NCBI GenBank assembly: GCA_030426245.1
Contig: JAUHYZ010000001.1
Location: forward strand, 248,001 to 312,000
Source: Alphaproteobacteria bacterium
GTDB lineage: Bacteria; Pseudomonadota; Alphaproteobacteria; Sphingomonadales; Sphingomonadaceae
Direction of reading: 5' to 3'
Length of the DNA stretch: 64,000 nucleotides
Position numbers and translations under genes: made by a program. Below are positions 15,602-24,574 of the stretch, one piece after another (position 1 is the stretch's first letter; each line of letters opens with the position of its first letter). Under the pieces are notes generated by a model. It saw only the letters and a program-made list of their open reading frames with translations. It did not search any database and was not told where the DNA came from.

Positions 15602-17788
15602 GTGGGGAAGCATATGACATCGCGCACATCTGGCGGCAGGGCTGCGGCAGGTTTTGTTGCATTGGGCTGCGTCGGTTTTTTCGCGAGCACGCCGGTTGCA
15701 GCGCAAGAGCAGGGCGAACCGACCAGGCTTGAGGGCGTCACCGTCACTGATACGGCGATCGAAGAGGGATATCAGGCAGACACGGTCACTTCGCCCAAGG
15801 CGACTGCACCGCTTGTCGATACGCCGCGGGTCGTCAATGTGATCACCGAGGAGGTTTTGGCGGACACGGCGTCCTTCTCGCTCGAAGACGCGCTGCGCAC
15901 CGTTCCGGGCATCACACTGGGCGCAGGCGAGGGCGGTGTCGCAAGTGCCGACATTCCGCTCATCCGCGGTGTGGATGCGACAGGCGACGTGTTCGTCGAC
16001 GGGGTGCGAGACATTGGCTCTCAGTCGCGCGAGACCTTCGCTGTCGAGCGTGTGGAAGTGTTCAAGGGCCCGAGCAGTGCCTTTGGCGGCCGCGGCGCTG
16101 CTGCAGGCGGCATCAACATGGTCAGCAAGCTTGCGCGCAAGGGCAGCGTCCTGGGCGTCACGCTGACGGGCGGCACTGACGATTTCAAGCGCATCACGCT
16201 GGATGCGAACCAGGAGCTTAGCGATGGCGCCTCGGTGCGGCTTGCGGCGCTATGGCACGATGCGGATGTGCCAGGACGCGATGCGGTGTTCAGCGAGCGC
16301 TGGGGGCTTGCCCCATCGGTGACTTTCTATCCGGTAGACAGTACCCGAGTGACCTTGGGGTTCTATCATTATGAAACCGACGGAATACCCGATTACGGCC
16401 TGCCTCTGACGGGCAGCTTCGGCACGGTGCGCCGACCGGCGGACACCGATCCCGATAACTTCTACGGCTTGCTCTCGCGCGACTTCCAGAAGACAAACGT
16501 CGATAGCGGCACGCTTCAGATCGAACATGAATTCGGTGGCGGCTGGGTTCTTTCGAACACCGCGCGCTACAGCGATGCCGTCAACGATTACATCGTCACG
16601 AATCCGGACGACAGCAAGGGCAACGTTGCCAATGGACTGGTCTGGCGCGGGGTAAAGAGCCGCAATTCGCATAGCAATTCCTTTGCTAACAACCTCAACC
16701 TCTCGGGCGTTTTCGAAACTGGCTCCATCCTCCATTCGGTCTCGATCGGTGCTGAGTACAGCAACGCTGACTCGACCAATCTCGCCTATGACGTCGATAC
16801 GGGCGAAAACGATTGTGCGGTCGAGGGATTCGGCAACTACAATTGCACCACGCTGGACAATCCCGACCCCACGGATCCGTGGGATGGATCGATCACGCCG
16901 CGTGACACGCCGTCACTGGCCAGCGCGGAAGATTTCAGCGTCTACGCTTTCGACACGATTACAATTGTGCCGCAATTCCTGCTGAATGGCGGCGTGCGTT
17001 GGACCACCTTCTCGGCCGAGGCTTCCGGTTCAGGGCGCGGGGGTCCGTACGATGCCGAAAACTCGGCGGACTTCTTCAGTTGGCAAGGTGCCGCGATCTT
17101 CAAGCCGAGCGAACAGACCAGCCTTTATTTCTCCTATGCGAATGCCAAGACACCTCCGGGGACAACAGTCGGAGAAGGGGCGGAAAACCTTGGCGGCAAC
17201 AACGCGCTGCAGGAGCCGGAGACGACCGAGAATTGGGAAGTCGGTGCCAAGGCGGAGCTGCTTGATGGCGGGCTGTCGCTGATTGGCGCGGTATTCCAGG
17301 TCGATCGCAAGAACGTGATCGAAAACGACCCGATCGCTGGCCCCATACCGCTCGCCAATGCTGCGCGTATTCGGGGATTCGAGCTGGGCGCAAGCGGTCG
17401 GGCGGGGCCGGTGACCATCTTCGCCGGTTACACTTTCCTGGACAGTGAATTGCGCGATGAATCCGATGATGACGGCAATGTCCTTCCGCAGACGCCGAAG
17501 CACAATTTCACCGCAACGGCTTCTGTGGAGGTGACACCGCAATTCACGGTGGGTGGCGGCGCCTATCACTCTTCGAAGCGCTTTGCCGACACGGGTAATC
17601 TGATCTGGGCGGACGGCTATTGGCGGTTCGACCTCAATGCCTCCTACCAAATGACCGATGAACTGGGTGTGCGCGTCAATGTTCAGAATGTGGGCGACGA
17701 ACGGTACATCAAGAAGATCCGCAATCCGCACTTCGCCGTGCCCGCAGAGGGGCGGCAAGCGCTGATATCGCTCATCTACCGCCGCTAG
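15602..17788 (+). CDS. TonB-dependent siderophore receptor (Fiu-like)
   Basis: The 728-residue outer-membrane receptor has a signal peptide (cleavage near VAAQ). The plug domain contains TPRVVNVITEEVL, a DALRTVPGITLGAGEGG segment, RGVDATGDVFVDGVRD, and VERVEVFKGPSSAFGGRGAAAGGINMVSK. The 22-strand barrel ends in RRQALISLIYRR-like sequence. These are marks of catecholate siderophore receptors such as Fiu. GTG 15602 is used with a strong GGGGGA ribosome-binding site; ATG 15614 is an alternative. Fur box upstream, piuC before it and a tonB-like gene after it support a ferric-siderophore role. The exact siderophore is unknown. Confidence 0.9.
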   Translation: MGKHMTSRTSGGRAAAGFVALGCVGFFASTPVAAQEQGEPTRLEGVTVTDTAIEEGYQADTVTSPKATAPLVDTPRVVNVITEEVLADTASFSLEDALRTVPGITLGAGEGGVASADIPLIRGVDATGDVFVDGVRDIGSQSRETFAVERVEVFKGPSSAFGGRGAAAGGINMVSKLARKGSVLGVTLTGGTDDFKRITLDANQELSDGASVRLAALWHDADVPGRDAVFSERWGLAPSVTFYPVDSTRVTLGFYHYETDGIPDYGLPLTGSFGTVRRPADTDPDNFYGLLSRDFQKTNVDSGTLQIEHEFGGGWVLSNTARYSDAVNDYIVTNPDDSKGNVANGLVWRGVKSRNSHSNSFANNLNLSGVFETGSILHSVSIGAEYSNADSTNLAYDVDTGENDCAVEGFGNYNCTTLDNPDPTDPWDGSITPRDTPSLASAEDFSVYAFDTITIVPQFLLNGGVRWTTFSAEASGSGRGGPYDAENSADFFSWQGAAIFKPSEQTSLYFSYANAKTPPGTTVGEGAENLGGNNALQEPETTENWEVGAKAELLDGGLSLIGAVFQVDRKNVIENDPIAGPIPLANAARIRGFELGASGRAGPVTIFAGYTFLDSELRDESDDDGNVLPQTPKHNFTATASVEVTPQFTVGGGAYHSSKRFADTGNLIWADGYWRFDLNASYQMTDELGVRVNVQNVGDERYIKKIRNPHFAVPAEGRQALISLIYRR

Positions 17789-17867
17789 CCGGTGGAGATG
17801 GGCCCGTGCCACCACGTTTCTGCAACACTAAGTTGAGATTGACTTGCATTACCATATCTAACCGGGA

Positions 17868-18626
17868 ATGGTATCGGGGATGGACGTTGGTGGGATGACT
17901 CTGGCTTCGGACCGGCGAGCGAACGCAGGGCCCGCGGATCGCGGGCTCGAAGATGGTGCTCTCGGTCCGGTTGCCGATGCCGTTGCAGCGGCATATGCTC
18001 CTGCCGGGCGCTATTCGGCGGACAAGCCGCGTTTGCCGGTGCTGACGGGCATTGTCGCCTTCCACCTTGCTCTCATCGCCCTGGCCGTAAGTGTGCGGTA
18101 TGAAGCCGATATGCGGGAGAGGAGTGAACGGCTCGCTACTTTCTCCGTGAGCGAGCCGGCGCCGCCGCCAGCGGACACTCTCGAGCCGGAAAACCCGGCA
18201 CCCGCACCGGTCGTGACACCGCCGCAGCGTATCGCGCTACCAACGCCGAATGCAGTGCAGATGGTCACCGTGCCGCTGGACGAAAAACCGCCTGAAATTT
18301 CCGCACCGCCTATGCCCGTGGCCAAATCGGCGCCACCTGCGCCGGTCACGGCGCCGGACTTCCTGGCGGGCCAGCTTAACAATCCCGGGCCATCCTATCC
18401 CTATCTCTCGCGCAAGGCGCATGAGGAAGGCGTGGTTCTGCTGCGCGTTCTGGTGAGCGCCGAAGGCAGTGCGAAGGATTTGGAGGTCGAGAAGTCGAGC
18501 GGATATTCAAGGTTGGACAAAGCCGCGCTTGCCACCGTGCGCAAATGGCGGTTCCTGCCGGCGCGCCGAGCGGGCGAGGCGGTAGAGGCCTGGGTTATCG
18601 TACCGGTGACATTTTCTCTCGGCTGA
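17868..18626 (+). CDS. tonB: TonB-family energy transducer
   Basis: The 252-residue protein has a cytoplasmic N-terminus of about 55 residues, one membrane helix (LTGIVAFHLALIALAVSV) with the conserved His of TonB, and a Pro-rich periplasmic spacer (residues about 95-165). The C-terminal domain has YPYLSRKAHEEGVVLLRVLV, then VEKSSGYSRLDKAAL, VRKWRFLPAR and PVTFSLG. This is the TonB C-terminal fold that contacts TonB boxes. ExbB and ExbD are not encoded here. The N-terminus is longer than usual; ATG 17880 is another possible start. It lies 79 bases behind the receptor and probably serves it. Confidence 0.85.
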   Translation: MVSGMDVGGMTLASDRRANAGPADRGLEDGALGPVADAVAAAYAPAGRYSADKPRLPVLTGIVAFHLALIALAVSVRYEADMRERSERLATFSVSEPAPPPADTLEPENPAPAPVVTPPQRIALPTPNAVQMVTVPLDEKPPEISAPPMPVAKSAPPAPVTAPDFLAGQLNNPGPSYPYLSRKAHEEGVVLLRVLVSAEGSAKDLEVEKSSGYSRLDKAALATVRKWRFLPARRAGEAVEAWVIVPVTFSLG

Positions 18627-18660
18627 GCGATGAATGGCTCGTGGGAGAACTGACAGTCCC

Positions 18661-19332
18661 TTAGCTGCAGGAACTGACCGTTACCGCGGGCGCGGGGTTG
18701 TAGACCTGCGAGAGATCGCGGTCGTCCCTGACATACATGGCCGCAAATTTCCGGATCGGCGAATCAGGAATGAATGTGCCCAGTGCCACAGGCTCATAGT
18801 CATAGATTACTTCGGCAACCATGATGGCATAGCCGTCCTCGGCGGTGACTCTGCGGTCAGCAGGGCCCATGCCCGCAAAGCCAGTCCCGCTTTCGCCATC
18901 GCCCTCGACACCGTAGCTGGACGCGTAAGGCGCATCGCCATAGCACCGTTGCCAGTGGATCCATTGGCCGCCATCATCATTGACTTCCAGACTGGAGAGG
19001 ATGAGCCGGCCATTGGTCTCGAGATTCAGCCCGGAAGACTGGAGCTCGGAGGCAAGGAAAGACTGGTTCACGTCATATTCGCGAAAGCGGGGCGTACCGC
19101 TCACGGAGTCTTCCTTTGCGCGCGAAGCATTGTCGGCAAGCGAAACGGCGAGCTGGCTCACCCGCATATGGGTAAGAGTATAATTGGCCACTTCGATCCC
19201 GCCGAGGCCGAAGATCAGCAGCACCGGCAGGCTGAGCGCGAATTCGGTTATGGCGACAGCCGAACTGTCGCGCAGTAAGGCGCGCAATCGCTTCAGGCCG
19301 CGAAATGGCCGGGAGATCATGGCGTCGGACAT
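18661..19332 (-). CDS. TadE-like pilus assembly/pseudopilin protein
   Basis: The 223-residue product has a short basic leader, then SSAVAITEFALSLPVLLIFGLGGIEVANYT, the TadE signature with the conserved Glu five residues into the hydrophobic helix. The rest is an extracytoplasmic domain with few recognisable features and a C-terminal CS. TadE-like minor pseudopilins act in Flp/Tad pilus assembly. It is the third gene of a minus-strand operon with another TadE and a TadG; its start overlaps the stop of the middle gene by 16 bases (or 4 bases if ATG 19320 is used). No tadA, tadB, tadC or flp gene is in the window. Confidence 0.75.
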   Translation of the reverse strand: MSDAMISRPFRGLKRLRALLRDSSAVAITEFALSLPVLLIFGLGGIEVANYTLTHMRVSQLAVSLADNASRAKEDSVSGTPRFREYDVNQSFLASELQSSGLNLETNGRLILSSLEVNDDGGQWIHWQRCYGDAPYASSYGVEGDGESGTGFAGMGPADRRVTAEDGYAIMVAEVIYDYEPVALGTFIPDSPIRKFAAMYVRDDRDLSQVYNPAPAVTVSSCS

Positions 19333-19913
19333 ATCTGCACCGTTGGCCTTTCGGTCTGTGAGGCAAATGGCTGATTCCGAAGGATCGTCGAGCCTGTGAC
19401 CGTTCCCGTCGGAGATGCTCCGACCAGGTGCCAGAACGGGAACAGCCGATCATAGCTGACGTCTACATCGTAAACGACCACATCGTCCGCGCCGCCAAGG
19501 CCGTCCATGGACATATCGCTGTCCCATGCACCGTTGTCATTGGCGTCGATGAAGCATTCATCGTCGTCATACTGGTCATTGCCGTTCGTATCGGTGAAAT
19601 CTTCAGGCTCACCGACATCGTTGAAATCCTGATAGTTCCGGCGCGAGAAGGTGAAGGTCGCATTCGGTATGACCGACGTGACCTGGTTCCTCACATAATC
19701 GTCGATCGCGTCCTGATTATCGAGCCCGCTTTCCAGGCTCGCGTCTCGGCCCGCATCCTGCAGGGCGCCCTGCAGGGTGGAACGGATATAGACCATGTGG
19801 CCCAGATCGAAGATGGCTGTGACCACCATCATCAGCACGGGCGCGATGAGCGCGAATTCGACCAGCGATGCGCCCTCGGTCGAATGCAGCAGCTTGCGGA
19901 TCTTGCGGATCAT
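19317..19913 (-). CDS. TadE-like protein with Asp/Asn-rich calcium-binding-like loops
   Basis: The 198-residue protein begins with a TadE-type helix (TEGASLVEFALIAPVLMMV, Glu retained), followed by a folded domain. Residues 108-119 (DTNGNDQYDDDE) fit a 12-residue EF-hand-type loop with D108, N110, N112, D116 and E119 in the ligand positions. A second, incomplete loop follows at 123-133 (DANDNGAWDSD). The protein may need calcium for folding outside the cell; this is inferred from the loops. ATG 19913 overlaps the TadG stop as ATGA, so the genes are translationally coupled. Confidence 0.75.
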   Translation of the reverse strand: MIRKIRKLLHSTEGASLVEFALIAPVLMMVVTAIFDLGHMVYIRSTLQGALQDAGRDASLESGLDNQDAIDDYVRNQVTSVIPNATFTFSRRNYQDFNDVGEPEDFTDTNGNDQYDDDECFIDANDNGAWDSDMSMDGLGGADDVVVYDVDVSYDRLFPFWHLVGASPTGTVTGSTILRNQPFASQTERPTVQICPTP

Positions 19914-21772
19914 TCGCCAAGCCTCAGATCGGCGACCTGCGAGGCAATGAACTTGAACGTATTGCGCAGTTCGCTGGTGTCGCTCGAATAATAGGCACGG
20001 TCACCGCTCGCGCAGTTTTGCAGCGCAGTCGTCATCGACGTACCGAAGGCAATCACCCAGACAGTGGTCCCCTGCGCCTTGACGGCTTCGCATGCGAGGG
20101 AGAAGCGAGCTGTATGGCGGCTCTCCAACGTCGAATATCCTGCTCCAGAATCTGCAACACGATGACTGATATTCTGGATCCCGTAAGCTGCGTATCCATC
20201 GAGCCATGGCTGCATGTTACCGTCAGTCATGAAGATCAGATGTCGCGTGACGGAGCGCACATCGCCTTCATTCACATTGCTCGCGAAGATGCCGTTCGGG
20301 CTGGACAGCCGGCCGCCCCAGAGCATGCCGACATCGTGGTAGGTGTTGCCTCTCGCGACCAATTGATAATCGAGGTAGTTTGCAAGCCAGTCAGGCACCT
20401 CTGTCGACGAAGTATCGATTTCCTGGAAGACCTTCATGGGAGCGGGACACGCTCCATCATCTTCAGAGTTGTGGCGGCCATCTTTAAAGACCATGTCGCC
20501 CCAGATCGGCCTCCAAAACGTTTCCGGATCATCGATCGGGTCTTGAGGCGCCAGATTGATGTCGAGATCGAACATTCCTTCCGGCAAAGGAGCGAACGTG
20601 TCGGTTGGCACAGTGTCCCGTTCTTCGATACAACCGTTCCAACGCGAGGTATCGGTATTGAAGCCGCTTGCTTCCCCGTCAGCTTGCATCGAGGCGAGCT
20701 CTTCCATATCGAAGGTGCCGGATCTGTTTGTCCGAGCCGTCTCATCGTTGAACCAATCAACTATATTAACGTTGGTCCTGGTTCTGAAATTCCTCGTATT
20801 GACGTCAGATTGATTCCATTCCCAAGTGGTGAATTCGAACTGTGGGTTGTCTTCGTCGTAGGTCGTAACCTGAGTACGGACATCGCGCCTGCACCGGTCG
20901 CGCCTGTTGTTCCAACTGCGGTATTCATATGTCGTTGTCGTTACATCGTCCGGAGCTGTGCCTTCGACAACGGGGTTGTTCCCATAATTGTCCGCCCAGC
21001 GGCGACAGTCGTTTCTCCGCCTGAAGGAATATGTCGTCTCCGTTGTGGTTCCTTCGTCCACAGTTGTTCCTGCAAGTGTGTCAAACACAGCCTCTTTCGT
21101 GTAATATGGCGTTTCTTCTCTGAAATAGCTGGCAGGCATTGCTCCGGTAGACAGCAGTTCGCTGGCGTTGACGCTCATCGAATAGGGCACGAAGCCGTAG
21201 CGGATGCGGGTTTCGCCATCGACCACCGCATTCGCCACCGTCTCGTGAAAGTCGCGCACAGCATCGCGCAAACCCGCTATCCTGCTGCCACCCATAGACC
21301 CGGTCGTATCCAGTACGAACATCACATCCGAGTTGGACAGCTGCAATTCGGCCATGCACTCGACGGACAGATCGACTTGTTCATATTTGAAAAGCTGCAT
21401 GACGACGGTCGGAACCGTCGCCGAGGCGGTGCCCGTCACCTGCCCCTGATCGTTATCGTCGGAATCGAAAGTGACATCGAAGGCATCGACAGCCCCCTCG
21501 TCGAAATTGGCCTCGAACATCAGATCGGCCTTGGCCTGTTCCGAGCTGTTATATTCACCGCTTGCGCTCATCGCGCGGCGTCCCGCCAGCACGCCTGCGT
21601 CGCATGCGGATTGCAGCTGCGTCTTGGCCATATAGGCGCGGCTGACGTCCACCCCGCCGCCGATCATTGCGGCGATCGGGAAGATCGAGCCGGCTACAAT
21701 GGCAAGCGTATTGCCCGAACGATCGGCCAGGAGTGAGGAGAGAAAACCTCGAGTCTCGATGTCGTTGCTCAC
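19910..21772 (-). CDS. TadG-like protein with von Willebrand factor A domain
   Basis: The 620-residue protein opens with a TadG N-terminal helix (RSGNTLAIVAGSIFPIAAMIGGGVDVSRAYM, read in two parts across residues 18-48). After an early extracytoplasmic part it has a VWA domain beginning MFVLDTTGSMGGS, a complete MIDAS D-x-T/S-x-S start for metal binding. The domain is interrupted by a long insertion with WNNRRDRCRRD-like basic stretches and resumes near HLIFMTDGNMQPW and TVWVIAFGTSM. It is the first gene of the tadG-tadE-tadE operon. Such proteins take part in Tad pilus assembly or surface adhesion. Confidence 0.8.
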   Translation of the reverse strand: MSNDIETRGFLSSLLADRSGNTLAIVAGSIFPIAAMIGGGVDVSRAYMAKTQLQSACDAGVLAGRRAMSASGEYNSSEQAKADLMFEANFDEGAVDAFDVTFDSDDNDQGQVTGTASATVPTVVMQLFKYEQVDLSVECMAELQLSNSDVMFVLDTTGSMGGSRIAGLRDAVRDFHETVANAVVDGETRIRYGFVPYSMSVNASELLSTGAMPASYFREETPYYTKEAVFDTLAGTTVDEGTTTETTYSFRRRNDCRRWADNYGNNPVVEGTAPDDVTTTTYEYRSWNNRRDRCRRDVRTQVTTYDEDNPQFEFTTWEWNQSDVNTRNFRTRTNVNIVDWFNDETARTNRSGTFDMEELASMQADGEASGFNTDTSRWNGCIEERDTVPTDTFAPLPEGMFDLDINLAPQDPIDDPETFWRPIWGDMVFKDGRHNSEDDGACPAPMKVFQEIDTSSTEVPDWLANYLDYQLVARGNTYHDVGMLWGGRLSSPNGIFASNVNEGDVRSVTRHLIFMTDGNMQPWLDGYAAYGIQNISHRVADSGAGYSTLESRHTARFSLACEAVKAQGTTVWVIAFGTSMTTALQNCASGDRAYYSSDTSELRNTFKFIASQVADLRLGE

Positions 21773-22090
21773 AGTAATGCCCCTTTACGATCGCCCCCGC
21801 GATCTTTTCCAAAGATACTGTTCGTGCAGAATACTGCTCTGGTCTTCACAAACTGGACTACGAAGGTGAACGTTCGTTCACTGAGAAAGGTTAAGGGTCC
21901 TTACGCCGGTACTGCTTAAGTTCGGGTTAAATGGAGCTGGCCCGCCGGTTCTCGCGGGCCTCGGAGCCAAGGTCGAGTGTAGGGTATTGCGCGGCGAAAT
22001 TTGTCCGGGCACCAATCGTGCGGCACCATCTGGCTTCCAGGTTGGGAATGCCTTACCGGCAAGCGACCGAAAGATGCGTGGGAGAATAGA
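21773..22090. other. Divergent intergenic region between the Tad operon and pobA
   Basis: This 318-base stretch has no credible gene. It must hold the promoters for the leftward Tad operon and rightward pobA. The one clear structure is an inverted repeat at 21939-21960, GGCCCGC / GCGGGCC with an 8-base loop. No run of T follows on either strand, so it is not a typical intrinsic terminator. A start-containing frame from 22001 reads into pobA but lacks a ribosome-binding site. Confidence 0.5.
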
Positions 22091-23260
22091 ATGAAGACAC
22101 AGGTCTGTATCGTCGGCGGCGGCCCGGCTGGCCTGCTGCTAGGCCATTTGCTGCGCGCCGAAGGTATCGATTGCATCGTGTTGGAGCGGCAAACCGGTGA
22201 CTACGTCCTCGGCCGCATTCGTGCTGGTGTGCTCGAGACCGTCACTGTCGATCTGATGGTCCGCCTGGGCCTCGATGCCCGGCTCAATGCCGAAGGAGAG
22301 CCCCATGACGGCTTTTGCCTGGCCGACGGGGAACGGCTGATCCGGATCGACATGAAGGAGCTGACGGGCGGCCATGTCGTCGTTTACGGTCAGACCGAGC
22401 TCACAAGGGATCTGATGGAAGCGTGTGAAGATCGCGCTCTGGAAGTGGTCTATGAAGCCAGCGATGTGGCTTTGCACGATATTGAAAGCGATACGCCCTA
22501 CGTCACCTATCTTCGCGGCGGCGCTGAGCAGCGCGTCGAATGCCGTTTCATCGTTGGGTGCGACGGGTTTCACGGCCCCAGCCGCAAGGCCGTGCCCGCG
22601 TCTGCAAGCCAGGAATATGAGCGGGAATATCCCTTCGGATGGCTTGGCATTCTGGCCGATGTGCCGCCCTGCAATCATGAACTGATCTATGCCAATCACG
22701 AACGCGGCTTCGCTCTTGCCTCCATGCGCAGCGCCTCGCGCAGCCGTTATTACATCGATGTTCCGCTGACGCAGAGCGTGGAAGAGTGGCCCGATGAGCG
22801 GCTGTGGGACGAATTGGCCCTACGGCTCGGCCCGGACGTGGCGCCGAATATCACGCGGGGGCCGGCGCTGGAAAAGAGCATTGCACCGCTCAGAAGTTAT
22901 GTCTTCGCACCGATGCGGCACGGCAGCCTGCTGCTCTGCGGCGATGCCGCGCATATCGTGCCGCCCACCGGAGCCAAGGGGCTGAACCTCGCCGCCAGCG
23001 ATGTGCATTACGCCGCGGAGGCCCTGATCGGATATTTTCGGCAAGCGGATAATGACGCGATCGCCGCCTATTCCGACAAGGCTTTGGCACGGGTGTGGAA
23101 ATCGGAACGCTTCAGCTGGTCGCTGACGAACCTGATGCATCGTTTCCCCGAACACGGCCCGTTCGAGCGGGCCATGCAGCAGGCCGAACTCGACTACATC
23201 GCATCGAGCCGTGCCGCCCAGACGGCGATTGCAGAAAACTATATCGGCCTTCCCGTTTAG
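22091..23260 (+). CDS. pobA: 4-hydroxybenzoate 3-monooxygenase
   Basis: The 389-residue flavoprotein matches PobA (usual length about 390). It has the FAD-binding VGGGPAGLLLGHLL fingerprint at the N-terminus, the RIRAGVLE segment, the GCDGFHGPSR DG motif, and LLCGDAAHIVPPTGAKGLNLA near residue 285. PobA converts 4-hydroxybenzoate plus NADPH and oxygen to protocatechuate, a ring-cleavage substrate. The protocatechuate ring-cleavage genes and a pobR regulator are not in the window. ATG 22091 has a GGAGA ribosome-binding site. The downstream Old Yellow Enzyme gene may be co-transcribed. Confidence 0.93.
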   Translation: MKTQVCIVGGGPAGLLLGHLLRAEGIDCIVLERQTGDYVLGRIRAGVLETVTVDLMVRLGLDARLNAEGEPHDGFCLADGERLIRIDMKELTGGHVVVYGQTELTRDLMEACEDRALEVVYEASDVALHDIESDTPYVTYLRGGAEQRVECRFIVGCDGFHGPSRKAVPASASQEYEREYPFGWLGILADVPPCNHELIYANHERGFALASMRSASRSRYYIDVPLTQSVEEWPDERLWDELALRLGPDVAPNITRGPALEKSIAPLRSYVFAPMRHGSLLLCGDAAHIVPPTGAKGLNLAASDVHYAAEALIGYFRQADNDAIAAYSDKALARVWKSERFSWSLTNLMHRFPEHGPFERAMQQAELDYIASSRAAQTAIAENYIGLPV

Positions 23261-23343
23261 CTGTTTGCGCATTTGGCCGCTCCGGCGAAAAGCGTGGCGA
23301 TTGTAAGCCAGGCTGCTATCGATGACCGGAAGAGGAGAGGGAA

Positions 23344-24447
23344 TTGGCCGAGCAAGATCGAAACGAGCTGTTCCAGCCGGGCAGCATTGCCGGAGCGGCG
23401 CTCAAGAACCGGATCGTGATGTCTGCGATGACGCGGGGGCGCACGCCCGGCGGTGTGCAAGGCGATCTCAACGTCGAATATTATGTCCAGCGTAGCGGGG
23501 CGGGGCTGATCATGGGGGAGTCTTCCTCCGTTTCACCCTATGCTCTGGGGTTTTCGCACAACAATCCCAGAATCTATTCCGAAGAGCATGCGGCCGGCTG
23601 GAAGAAGGTGACCGACGCGGTCCATGCACAGGGCACCCGCATGGCCTTGCAGCTCTGGCATTGCGGGCGCAACTCCCATCCTTCGATGCAGCCGGGCAAC
23701 GTCATGCCTTTCGGCCCTTCCGCGACACCGCCAAGTTCCGAAATCAAGATCCGCCCGGGCGGCTTGCCGCCGGTCACGCCGCGCGAATTGCAGGTGGAGG
23801 AGATCCCTGCGCTGCTTGACGATTACCGCAATGCGGCCAGGCGCGCGATGGAGGCCGGCTTCGATGCAGTCGAGGTTCATGCCGGCAATGGCTATCTGCT
23901 CGACCAGTTTCTGCGCGATTGCACCAACAAGCGGACCGATGCCTATGGCGGATCGCCGCAGAACCGGGCTCGGCTGCTGCTTGAAGTGACCGAGGCAGTC
24001 TGCGAAATCTGGGGCGAGGACCGCGTAGGCGTGCGGATTTCGCCTGTGAACCGGGCCGGATACGGTATGCATGACAGCGATCCGCAGCCGCTGTTCAATT
24101 GCGTGGTCGATGGGCTTCAGGCGATCGGGATCGGCTTTCTGGACGTCGTAGAGGGCGAAACGACCGAAAATGCGGTGCCGCCGCCATTCGACTTTGACGA
24201 GCTTCGCAGCCGTTTCCAGGGCACCTATATCGCCAATAATCTCTATACGTTCGAACGGGGAAATGCGGCGATCCGCAGCGGCCATGCCGACCTGGTGGCA
24301 TTCGGCAGGCCCTTCGTCTCCAATCCGGACCTGGTCGAGCGTTTCAGGCTGGGCGCAGCGCTGAGCGAAATGCGCCGCGAGAGCTACACAGGCGAAGGCA
24401 CTGTGGGCTACACCGATTATCCGACGCTGGAGCCGGCCGCGCGTTGA
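23344..24447 (+). CDS. Old Yellow Enzyme family alkene reductase (NemA-like)
   Basis: The 367-residue FMN enzyme shows OYE features: NRIVMSAMTRGRT near the N-terminus, QLWHCGR, the active-site HAGN pair (H-x-x-N) in EVHAGNGYLLDQFL, then NKRTDAYGGS, and the phosphate-binding VAFGRPFVSNPDL near the end. OYEs reduce activated C=C bonds of enals, maleimides or nitro compounds with NAD(P)H. Start is TTG 23344 with a very strong AGAGGAGAGG ribosome-binding site. It follows pobA by 83 bases and may reduce unsaturated intermediates of the same catabolic region. Confidence 0.88.
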   Translation: MAEQDRNELFQPGSIAGAALKNRIVMSAMTRGRTPGGVQGDLNVEYYVQRSGAGLIMGESSSVSPYALGFSHNNPRIYSEEHAAGWKKVTDAVHAQGTRMALQLWHCGRNSHPSMQPGNVMPFGPSATPPSSEIKIRPGGLPPVTPRELQVEEIPALLDDYRNAARRAMEAGFDAVEVHAGNGYLLDQFLRDCTNKRTDAYGGSPQNRARLLLEVTEAVCEIWGEDRVGVRISPVNRAGYGMHDSDPQPLFNCVVDGLQAIGIGFLDVVEGETTENAVPPPFDFDELRSRFQGTYIANNLYTFERGNAAIRSGHADLVAFGRPFVSNPDLVERFRLGAALSEMRRESYTGEGTVGYTDYPTLEPAAR

Positions 24448-24511
24448 GAGCTGCGCAAGAGGTACCTCGCAGTCAAATCCCCCCTTATTGACGCTCTCCG
24501 CAAGCCGACAT

Positions 24512-24527
24512 AGTTATCACGTTATCT
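24512..24527. promoter_or_regulatory. Operator-like palindrome, site 1 (before the first MetE-like gene)
   Basis: AGTTATCACGTTATCT lies 47 bases before the MetE-like gene start. It agrees at 13 of 16 positions with the perfect palindrome at 38319-38334 and has related copies at 27223 and 47642, each before a catabolic gene. Confidence 0.5.
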
Positions 24528-24574
24528 AAATTAATTTTTTGGCGTGCGATTGGCAGTGCGTCCGGGGAGACGTG

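Noticed and set aside
19868-21736. 622-residue open frame on the plus strand
   Set aside because: It is fully antisense to the tadG-like VWA gene, which has clear domain features; its own translation has no recognisable motif. GC-rich codon use leaves the opposite frame open.
21939-21960. GC-rich inverted repeat as a terminator
   Set aside because: Both neighbouring genes start near it and point away, and no T-run follows on either strand, so a terminator there has no clear purpose.
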